Assembly: GCA_019649675.1 (NCBI GenBank)
Contig: BOWN01000001.1
Coordinates: 62,001 to 126,000 of the forward strand
Direction: 5' to 3'
Source: Cryomorphaceae bacterium
GTDB lineage: Bacteria; Bacteroidota; Bacteroidia; Flavobacteriales; UBA7430
Length of the DNA stretch: 64,000 nucleotides
Shown here: positions 29,401 through 38,248 of the stretch, piece after piece
Numbering within the stretch: the first letter of the stretch is position 1
How the letters are laid out: each line of letters starts with the position of its first letter
The notes under the pieces: model-generated
The model's input: only the letters and a program-made list of their open reading frames with translations
Databases searched by the model: none
What the model was told of the DNA's origin: nothing
Program-made: the position numbers and the translations under genes

Positions 29401-30705
29401 ATGAGAAATATTGTAGCTATTGTTGGCCGTCCAAATGTAGGAAAATCAACACTTTTCAACCGACTTACGAAACGTCGCCAAGCGATTGTTGATTCTGTAA
29501 GTGGTGTAACACGCGACCGTCATTACGGCCTATCCGATTGGAATGGTAGAGATTTTACTGTAATTGATACTGGTGGCTACATAACAGGATCTGAAGATAT
29601 TTTTGAAGCTGAAATCAGAAAACAAGTTAAAATTGCTGTAGAAGAATCTGACTGTATCATTTTTGTGGTTGATGTTGAAACCGGAACAACAGACCTAGAT
29701 ATGGATGTTGCCCAAATTCTGCGTAAAGCAAATAAACCAGTTTTTATTGCTGTAAATAAAGTAGATAATGCCATGAGAATGGATGATGCTATGGAATTTT
29801 ACAACCTTGGACTAGGCGAATACTTCCCGATTTCATCAATTAATGGAAGCGGAACCGGGGATCTACTGATGCTGTTTTACTTGTTTCTCAAAAGAAGACG
29901 AACCAAAAACAGACGAATTACCAAAATTTGCTATTGTTGGACGCCCAATGCAGGCAAATCATCCCTGGTTAATGCCTTGATGGGGAAAAACAAAAACATC
30001 GTCACCAGCATTGCGGGCACCACACGTGATTCTATAGACACTCACTACAATCAATTTGGTCATGAATTTACACTTGTAGATACTGCAGGACTTAGAAAAA
30101 AGGCTAAAGTTCATGAAAATCTCGAGTTTTACTCAGTTATGAGAACCATTAGAGCTATTGAACACAGTGACGTTTGTATTGTTATGGTTGATGCCACTAT
30201 TGGGTTTGACGCTCAAGACCTTAATATTTTTCATCTAGCAGAAAAGAATAACAAAGGCATTGTTGTTCTGGTAAATAAATGGGACCTCATAGAAAATAAG
30301 GAAACCATGACTATGGAACATTACCGAAAAATGATTCTTACTAAAACTGCACCATTTACAGATTATCCTATTATCTTCATTTCAGCTGTAACGAAACAGC
30401 GAATTTTTAAAGCAGTAGAGATGGCAGTTGAAGTGTACAATAGAAAAAATACGAAAATTTCTACATCAGAATTAAACAATAGTTTTTTACCTATTACAGA
30501 AAAAACACCTCCACCTTCTTACAAAGGCAAATACGTTAAAATTAAGTACATCACGCAAATACCTACAATGGTTCCCTCATTTGCATTCTTTTGTAATCTA
30601 CCCCAATACGTTAAAGATCCATACAAACGTTTTATCGAAAATAAATTAAGAGATACATACGATCTTCATGGAGTTCCTATTCGAATTTATTTTAGAAAAA
30701 AATAA
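29401..30705 (+). CDS. der: GTPase Der (EngA), three hidden compensating indels
   Basis: A double-GTPase needed for 50S assembly. The first G domain has GRPNVGKST, DTGGY and NKVD; the second has DTAGLRKK and NKWD; a KH-like C-terminal domain includes TPPPSYKGKYVKIKY. The frame is open throughout (434 residues). However, about 28 residues between GSGTGDL and NAGKSSLVNA are nonsense (FLKRRRTKNRRITKICYCWT). Three single-base deletions near 29867 (G), 29897 (A) and 29949 (A) restore DAVLLVSQKEDEP and FAIVGRPNAGKSS. The second Walker A is therefore intact in the real gene. Confidence 0.94.
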   Translation: MRNIVAIVGRPNVGKSTLFNRLTKRRQAIVDSVSGVTRDRHYGLSDWNGRDFTVIDTGGYITGSEDIFEAEIRKQVKIAVEESDCIIFVVDVETGTTDLDMDVAQILRKANKPVFIAVNKVDNAMRMDDAMEFYNLGLGEYFPISSINGSGTGDLLMLFYLFLKRRRTKNRRITKICYCWTPNAGKSSLVNALMGKNKNIVTSIAGTTRDSIDTHYNQFGHEFTLVDTAGLRKKAKVHENLEFYSVMRTIRAIEHSDVCIVMVDATIGFDAQDLNIFHLAEKNNKGIVVLVNKWDLIENKETMTMEHYRKMILTKTAPFTDYPIIFISAVTKQRIFKAVEMAVEVYNRKNTKISTSELNNSFLPITEKTPPPSYKGKYVKIKYITQIPTMVPSFAFFCNLPQYVKDPYKRFIENKLRDTYDLHGVPIRIYFRKK

Positions 30706-30821
30706 TACAAATTCAACCTTTACTTATTAGATGAAAATTGAGTTTTTAATTTCTCTAAATTATCTATATTGGAAGTAGGAACTAATAAACCAATGCATGT
30801 TAAACAAACCTCCTGATTAAT

Positions 30822-32438
30822 ATGACCGGAATTTTAAATAAACAAGAAAGAGTAGAAATTAGAAAAAGAATATTCCTCCATCTAGATGGTTGGGCTTTAA
30901 TACCGTCAATTTATGCACTTCATAAACTCAATATACTTTCATATTTCATAGAAAAAAATAAATGGAGTTTAAATGATCTAAATAAAATTACCAAAACTAA
31001 TGAAGGGTATTTAAATGTTGCACTTAGGATTTTGGCTTCTCAGGGTTACCTTTTAAGAAAGGTAGATAATGTCCATGATAAAATACACCTGGAACTCACA
31101 ACTATTGGAATTCAAGCAATTGAACTTGTAACGCACTACAAAACTTTTTACAATTTAATTCAATCCTACACCATTCGACCTAAGAATCTAATGTCTGATG
31201 CAGCAAATATGGATTTACTTGAAGAAGCTTGGAATCAAATTAAATGCTTCAAAATCATAATAATAATAATAATAATGAACTTAGAAATAGAATGGCTTTC
31301 CACATGGAAGGAATTCTCTTAGGACCAATTATGGTTGGCTTAGGGATTAATAACAAATTAGAAAATCTAAATGAAAATTATATTCTTTCCTCTAAAAAAC
31401 TAGGAATTAACAAAAGAACATTTAATTGGATAATCGACATTTTTGAACATCTGAACTTTATCTCGACAACAAATTCAGAGAAGCGATTTAACAATAAAGG
31501 CATCTTTTATGCAAAAAGAGCCAGTGCCTATGGTGTGACGGTATCTTATCTTCCAACTTTTGCTCAATTAGAAACCTTACTCATAGGCGATCCAAATAAA
31601 CTATGGGAAAAAACTGCTGATGGAGATGAAAGCCATGTATACAGATATATGAATGTTTGGGGAAGTGGCGGGGCACATAGCACTTACTTCAAAAAGATTG
31701 ATGAAATCATTATCGAAATCTTTAACAGACCTATAAATGAGCAACCCAAAGGTATTATTGATATTGGCTGTGGAGATGGCACATTTATTCACCATGTTTA
31801 CAGCATCATTAGTGAAAAAACAGCAAGAGGTAAAATATTATCTAAACACCCAATACTTATTGTTGGTGCAGACTACAATAAGAAAGCTAGAATAGCCACA
31901 AGAAACAAAATGAGTGCTGAAAATATATCTGCAGAAATCGTATTTGGCGACATAAGTGACCCTGAAAACCTAAATAAAATGCTTATTGAAAAGCTTGGTA
32001 TAAGATTAGGTGACTTACTGAATACTAGAACCTTTTTAGATCACAATCGTATCTATCAAAAACCAACTAAAACTGAATTAACAACTAAATCAGAGGGTGC
32101 TTTTGCATATAGAGGAAGAAGAATACCTAATAATGAGTTATTCCAAAATCTAAAAAATCACTTTGAAATCTTGGGCTCCCTACCTTAAAAAGTTTGGTCT
32201 ATTAATTGTGGAACTACATTCTATTAAATCAAAAGATACTGCATCTAATATCGGTAAATCACTTGCTACACCTTATGATGCAACTCATGGATACACAGAC
32301 CAATATATTATAGAACACTCTTGCTTCATAAATGCTGCAAAACATGCAGGTCTCGCTCCTGTAGAAAAATACAGCTTTAAATTTCCCAACAACCAAACAA
32401 CAACTGTTAGTATTGAACTTTTAAAAACAATTCAATAA
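30822..32438 (+). CDS. SAM-dependent methyltransferase-like protein (frameshifts)
   Basis: A ~539-residue protein. The N-terminal ~150 residues look like a winged-helix/dimerisation region (WALIPSIYALHKLNILSYF, EGYLNVALRILASQGYLL). A second similar region follows (GILLGPIMVGLGINNKLENL), then a Rossmann methyltransferase core with motif I GIIDIGCGDGTFIHHVY and ILIVGADYNKKAR. LLNTRTFLDHNRIYQ resembles a motif in the AprA-type methyltransferases of polyketide enzymes; that link is tentative. Frame breaks lie near 31241 (ATTAAATG, needs one A) and 32165. An Asn run (HNNNNNN) sits between the two N-terminal regions. No biosynthetic neighbours are seen. Confidence 0.7.
31257..31276 (+). repeat. (AAT)6 microsatellite in the methyltransferase gene
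   Basis: Six AAT units encode part of an HNNNNNN linker once the upstream frame is corrected. As a trinucleotide repeat, changes in copy number would alter linker length without breaking the frame. Confidence 0.85.
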
Positions 32439-32488
32439 ATTTAATCAAAACACTACGTTATAGTATTTTTTTATTTGTTAACCTTAAG

Positions 32489-32496
32489 TATTTTTG
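32489..32496 (+). promoter_or_regulatory. -7 element for the LRR surface-protein gene
   Basis: TATTTTTG (TAnnTTTG) lies 37 bases before the proposed start. It belongs to TTTGTTAACCTTAAGTATTT, very similar to the promoter region of the lipoprotein gene at 26092. Confidence 0.45.
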
Positions 32497-32532
32497 AAAT
32501 TATTTAAGTATAAAATATTAAATTTGTAATAG

Positions 32533-33765
32533 GTGAAAATAATAATCTTCATAATATCTCTCTCATAGTGAGTTCTTGCATTGGTCAAGTTGAAAACTTT
32601 ATGGTTAATGATTTAAACTTTAGAGCGTTTCTTCAAGAAAACTACTCTGAAATTTTCATTAATGACTCTGTATTTGATGTCAACTCATGTGATAATATTA
32701 CATCTATCGACTGTTCATCTTCTGATATTATTAGATATAGATGGCATTCAGTATTTTGAAAATTTAACGTATTTAAATTGTAGCTATAATCAAATTACCC
32801 AACTACCTAATCTTCCTCCTAATTTAAATTACTTGAATACAAGTCACTGCGTAAATCTGAGTTTAATTGAATCATTTCCTCACAGTCTTGAATTTATAGA
32901 TTGTAGTTACAATCAAATTAATAATTTACCAAACTTACCTTCAAACCTAAAACAACTTTATTGTGCTTTTAATACGCTTAATACTTTACCCAATTTACCC
33001 TACAACTTAACACATATTGATTGTAGTTTTAACAACCTTACGTCACTTCCTTATCTTCCTGAAAATCTTGCACATATCAACTGTAGTTATAATGAATTAA
33101 CTTCTCTTCCAGATTTACCATCTGAATTGGGATTACTGTACAATAACTCCATTAAATATATTCAATAATGAAATCGAGTGTGTGGGAGATTATCCCAGTA
33201 TTTTTGATGATCTTCTTGGCATTTACCCCATCTGTGTTGATTCAAATGATTTAATTACTCAAAACATATACTTACCTGAAGGTTGGTCGATGTTTTCTAT
33301 ATACGGACTAACTTCAAATATGAATCTTGATAACATACTAATTCCTGTTTCATCTGATATAATTATGGCAAAAGATAATAATGGGGCTGTTTATTTATCT
33401 GAGTATGGTTATAATGGGGTTGGTGAGATAGCTCTTGGAGAGGCTTATCAAATAAAACATCTAATGCTACATCTCTTTCGGTAAATATTGAGTACATAGA
33501 ACCAGAAACGTTCCCTATAATTTTAAATACTGGATGGAATATGATGGGTTATATTAGAAATCAATCTGCTCCTGCAGATTTAGTTTTAAGTAACCTGATA
33601 GAATGCAATATCTTAGTTATGGCAAAAGATGAATATGGTAATGTACTAATTCCATCATGGAACTATAACGGAATTGGTAATATGGTGCCAGGGAAAGGCT
33701 ATCAAATTAAGGTAGCAGAAAACACATTGTTACACTTTTACCAAACAATATTAATTACTGAATAA
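32533..33765 (+). CDS. Secreted LPX-type leucine-rich-repeat protein with module B pair
   Basis: A GTG at 32533 begins a signal peptide (MKIIIFIISLS) that, after one frame correction near 32568, continues IVSSCIGQ|VENF. Next come LRRs of the short LPX type (32760-33140), with units such as LTYLNCSYNQITQLPNLPPN, LEFIDCSYNQINNLPNLPSN and LTHIDCSFNNLTSLPYLPEN. Two module B copies follow: LPEGWSMFSI..GEAYQIK and LNTGWNMMGYI..GKGYQIKV. Frame breaks also lie near 32735, 33145 and 33462. The total is ~410 residues. The same module B pair ends the protein at 26152. Probably T9SS-exported and involved in binding; the target is unknown. Confidence 0.78.
32760..33145 (+). repeat. LPX leucine-rich repeat array
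   Basis: About six 20-21-residue units with the pattern L-x-x-(L/I)-x-C-S-(Y/F)-N-x-(I/L)-x-x-L-P-x-L-P-x-(N/S)-L. The spacing equals the LPX subclass known from IpaH/SspH effectors and from Bacteroidota surface proteins. Confidence 0.85.
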
Positions 33766-33789
33766 ACTTTAACACATAACTAGCTTATC

Positions 33790-33803
33790 GGCATCATTTT
33801 TGT
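33790..33803 (+). promoter_or_regulatory. Weak GG-N10-G promoter-like site
   Basis: CGGCATCATTTTTGTTT has GG at 33790-33791 and G at 33802 ten bases later, 37 bases before the ATG at 33840. It resembles the TGGCAT..TTGAC sites but ends GT. Confidence 0.2.
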
Positions 33804-33839
33804 TTAAACTTTTAGCAAAACTATCTAAGCACTACTTTC

Positions 33840-35515
33840 ATGAAAAATTTTACAACCTTTCTACTTGGACTATTTATCACACATTGCTCTATTGCTCAAA
33901 TTAGCCCAAATCAATTTTATACACCTGTAAATACAGGCTCTAATATGACTCTTGGTATAAATACAGATGATTTAGATGATTTTATTGGAAGCTCCATAGC
34001 AGCTTTTAATGCTGGGGAACCTTATTGGGTTAGAAATTATCCAAAATCAATTTTTCTCCATGGCAATATGGGGTGATGACACAGGGACGAGAAATAGATG
34101 GATTACAAGATGGAGAGAGTGCAACTTTGCAGTGCTGACTACTGATGGTCGTTATCACGATTGCAGAAATAGCAAACTTTAATGGCTATGTAACAAACTC
34201 ACTTGTAGTGACAAATTCGATATCACTTTCTGGATGTACCAATGATGGATTTTTAGAGTTCCATACGCAAGGTTATTCAGCAGACGTAGACAATGGATCT
34301 TGCTCAACAACTATATACAACCTAGATCTTACCCCAGAACTATTTTTTCCTATTTCACAAACAGATAATAGCATGAACATAGGAATGAATGTTCCTTCAA
34401 TCAACCTATTTGAAGGGGGAATACTAGGAACATTTTTTGATTTTAACCAAGATGGTACCTCTGAATGTATAAGTACAACTGAAATTCAGGGAACAGATAA
34501 CGGATCAAATGGATTTTTCACCATTGCAATATGGGAGACGATGCAATAACTGACCCAATTGATGGATTGTTAGAAGGTCAAGTCCCTACCTTTGCAATTC
34601 TAACAAATCAAAACTACGTTATTGCTTTTGAAGCAGTCCCTGATTTTGAGGGGTACATTGCAAATTCATTTCTCACATTTACTGAAATTAATTTTGACCT
34701 CACCATATACGGTTGTACGGATCAGCTTTCTGTAACTATAATCCAGATGCAGAAGAAGATGATGGATCATGTGAAGGAACTCCTGGATGTACAGATGATC
34801 ATTATGTTGAATTCAGTGCTGATGCTGCCTGTCAACTTGAAGGGTCGTGTGAAACAACTTGGCAAGAAGCATACGACCAATTAGAAAATGAATTAGATGC
34901 AGTAAATTTAGAATGCGCTGCCAATGCTCGCTGCCGCCGCTGCTGCTGAACAATTATATAACATTGAATTAGATTATCAGAATCAAATTGCTGCTATTAA
35001 TGATAATTTCGCTTCTACAGAAGCGAATTACCTTGCACAAATTGCAAACCTTGAAGATTCTATTGCAAACTACTCATCACCTATATCCATTGACATCCTT
35101 ACAGGTTGGAATCTTATTGGTTATACATTAGATGAATCACAAGATGCTGTTGCTACGTTTGCAGAAATTGTAGACTATATAGAAATTGTTAAAAACAATG
35201 CGGCTGATGTTTACTGGCCTGAATTTAGTTTTAATGGAATTGGAGACCTAATTCCAGGTCAAGGCTACCAAATTAAAGTAACCAAGCGATTGAAGGCTTT
35301 ATGTATCCCGACACAAATGGCCAAAGAATAGAACTCAGCCCAACAATTCCTCAATGGGTAATTGACATGCCTACTGAGCTTCATCCGAATGATATAAGAT
35401 CGCTTGTTAGAACATTAAACTTATTAGGACAAGAAGTTGAATTAAACGATTCCACAAAGGCTCTACAATAATTTACCTTTACAGTGATGGAACAGTTGAA
35501 AAGAAAATTTATTAA
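33840..35515 (+). CDS. Secreted protein: two module A, Cys modules, coiled coil, module B, T9SS-like tail
   Basis: Signal peptide MKNFTTFLLGLFITHCSIAQ. Module A copy 1 starts NTGSNMTLGINTDDLDDFIG; copy 2 has DNSMNIGMNVPSINLFEGG and FFTIAIWGDD. Degenerate and regular cysteine modules follow (FCNYNPDAEEDDGSC, GCTDDHYVEFSADAAC). An Ala/Glu-rich coiled coil comes next (EAYDQLENELDAVNL to LAQIANLEDSIANY), then one module B (LTGWNLIGYTLDESQ..GQGYQIKV). The tail PNDIRSLVRTLNLLGQEVEL..DGTVEKKIY resembles a Bacteroidota T9SS C-terminal domain. Frame breaks lie near 34060, 34130, 34240, 34537, 34725, 34925, 35285 and 35465. The total is ~559 residues. Function unknown; surface location inferred. Confidence 0.78.
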
Positions 35516-35567
35516 ACATTAAACAAATAGCAACTAATAAATTAACACTTTCTATTTTACAATTAGA

Positions 35568-38247
35568 ATGAGAACAATTAAACTCTGTTTACTATTTTTA
35601 TTTATTCCTTTGTATCATTGGGGCAAGGAAACTGTTCTAATAGTCAAACTGAAATATTTATAGAAATTTGGCAAATTGGTGGAACAGGTCTTGGTACATA
35701 TACATTTGAAATTCAAAATATTAGTGGTACGGAGTATTTTGGTCCTGTTCAATTTAGTGGAGCTCCCACCTACTCTTATTACGCATGTTTAGACTACACT
35801 GCATTTCCTTATACTTGGTTTGTTGAAACTTATGACACAAGCAATCCATTTAATGGTACTATTGATATTTATTTAGATGACTCAAATGGACCTTTACTAT
35901 TCGTAGGTGTTACTGGTCAAACAAACCAAACATTCTATTAGACCCTCCAATATATGGCTGTACCAATCCAGACGCTGTTAATTATGATTCTGATGCAAAT
36001 TCAGATGATGGTAGTTGTCAGATTTTGGGTTGTACACAATACGATGCTTTTGGTTACAACCCTAATGCTAACATAGATGATGGTAGTTGTATACCTTTTA
36101 TGCTGGATGTATCGATAATGGTTCTATGATAAACGGCTCGGACAAGTAAATGATCTTGATAATGATGGATTACCTGCCTTAAATTACGATCCATTAGCGA
36201 ATATCGATGATGGTTCTTGTGTTACTGTTGTAATAGGATGCATGAACAATGCTGCATGTAATTATAATTCTTCTGTAAATACTGATGATGCTTCCTGTAT
36301 TTTCCCATCAGATGTAAGTGCTTGTGCAATTTTTTTCTGGAGAGACTGATGGTTCTGGAACTATTTTAGAAAATGATTCTGACGGTGATGGTGTTTGTAA
36401 TGAAAGTGAGGTAGAGGGTTGTATGGATGAAATTGCCCTGAACTATAATCCTGGTGCAACAGATGACAACGGGTCATGTGCCTATCCAGATATTTTTTTG
36501 GGTGTATGGATTCAACGCATGTAACTTAATCTAAATGCTAACCAAGATAATAATTTATGTTTTTTCCTAATGAGTGCGATAGTTGTTCAGGTGAAAAGAT
36601 GGGACAGGAACTGTTATAAATAATGACATAGACAACGACGGCATTTGTGATTCAAATGAAATCCTTGGATGTACTGATAATTTGGCATGTGATTATAACC
36701 AAAATGCTACAGATGATGATGGTTCATGCATTTACCCAGAGCATATTACAACTGTAATGGAGAATGTGTTAATGATAATAATAATAACCAAATATGTGAT
36801 GAATTAGAAATATTTGGCTGTATGACAAATTCTGCATGCAACTATAATGAATATGCAAATATTAACGATGGAGTTGCTATTTTGCACAACAGTATTATGA
36901 TTGTGATGGTGATTGTTTATATGATATAGATAATGATGGGATATGTGACCAACTTGAAAGTGAGGGATGTACTGATGTTTCAGCATGTAACTTTAATCCA
37001 TTTGTGACCGAGAAGATGGTAGTTGTGAAAATATCTCATGTTATGGTTGTATTGATGTAAACGCCTGTAACTATAATGCAATGACCATATATCCTGTCGA
37101 AAATTGCATTTATGCATCTAATGTTAAGTGATTGTGCATCTTGTTCAGGAGAAACTGATGGTTCTGGAACTATTTTAGAAAATGATTCAGATGGTGATGG
37201 TGTATGCAATTATGATGAGATTACTAGGTTGTACTGATGATTTACCCTGTAATTATGATGCAAATCCAACTACTGATACTGATAATTCACTTTTGTAACT
37301 ACTCTACAGATCTGGATGATTGCGCAACTTGTTCTGGTGAAACAGATGGAACCGGAACGATTGTGGATAATGATACCGATAATGATGGTGTTTGTAATTC
37401 TAATGAAATAATTGGATGTAATGATGTTTTAGCCTGCAATTACAATCCTTTATCTACAGATGAAGGTGCATGTAATTTCGCATTAGAATACTACGATTGT
37501 GATGGAAATTGTCTGAATGACAGTGACGACAATTCAATTTGTGACGAATTTCAAGTTGATGGTTGTTCAGATCCAGATGCATGCAACTATAACGAAGATG
37601 CAAATGTAAACGATGGCAGCTGTGAATTTCCTCAAGAATACTACGATTGCTTTGGAAACTGTATAAACGACTCAGACCTAAATGGAATTTGTGATGAATT
37701 AGAAGTAAGCGGATGTACAGACTCAGAAGCCTGTAACTATAACGCCAATGCTACAATGGATAACGGAACTTGTGAGTACTTAGAAGTTACATTAGAATAC
37801 AATAATTTATCATCATCATTAGAAGCTATTTCTAACGCTTCATTAGCAACATACCAATGGAATGTCAACGGAGAAAATACCAATATCAACTCTAATCGAT
37901 TAAATCCTTTTATAAATGGTCTTTACACAGTAAGTGTTTATGATGAAGAAAACGATTGCTGGGGTGTAGCATCATATAACATAAATGACGTATCTATTAA
38001 TGTAGTTAGCTCCGACATAAAGATATTCCCAAATCCAGCGCACAACACTCTACACATTAAATCAAAACTAAACAACCATAACAAAACAATAGAAGTCTAT
38101 AATTACTTAGGAAAATTGCTTGATGTATTACAAAATGAGAATTCACACTATACGCAAATTGATGTCTCAAAATTATCCTCGGGGATTTACATTATAAAAC
38201 TTAAATCAGAAGATTTTATTTTACAAAAAGAATTTATAAAATATTAA
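35568..38247 (+). CDS. Giant Cys-repeat surface protein with T9SS type A sorting domain
   Basis: ATG 35568 gives MRTIKLCLLFLFIPLVSLGQ|G after a frame correction near 35615. An N-terminal beta domain (~100 residues, GTYTFEIQNISGTEYFGP) is followed by about a dozen cysteine modules (35946-37770). These alternate with spacers of two types: CATCSGETDGTGTI..DTDNDGVCNSNE and EYYDCDGNCLNDSDDNSICD. A short Ig-like part (YQWNVNGENTN) leads to a T9SS type A sorting domain: IFPNPAHNTLHIKS, IEVYNYLGKLL, DVSKLSSGIYIIKL. At least ten indels break the frame before 37240; the last 336 residues are open. The total is ~893 residues. Probably an extended, disulfide- or Ca-stabilised stalk or adhesin. Confidence 0.82.
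35946..37770 (+). repeat. Tandem cysteine modules with CSGETDG and YYDCDGNC spacers
   Basis: About 12-13 modules of the form G-C-x-(D/N)-x3-(A/L)-x-N-Y-(N/D)-x2-A-x2-(D/N)-(D/N)-G-(S/T)-C. Spacers contain DNDGVC or DNDGIC, like Ca-binding thrombospondin-3 motifs. At DNA level, 36336-36401 and 37144-37210 are nearly identical (about six differences in 66 bases). Confidence 0.85.
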
Positions 38248-38248
38248 T

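Noticed and set aside
31244-31280. Phase variation by the AAT repeat in the methyltransferase gene
   Set aside because: A trinucleotide repeat cannot switch the frame; the break lies upstream at ATTAAATG and is explained by one missing A.
32448-32472. Hairpin ACTA-CGTTA-TAGT followed by T-run after the methyltransferase gene
   Set aside because: The stem is only four AT-rich pairs; too weak to call a terminator.
35946-37770. Regularly spaced repeats that might suggest a CRISPR array
   Set aside because: The repeats are degenerate at DNA level, keep a protein pattern (Cys modules) and lie within a coding region; no cas genes are present.
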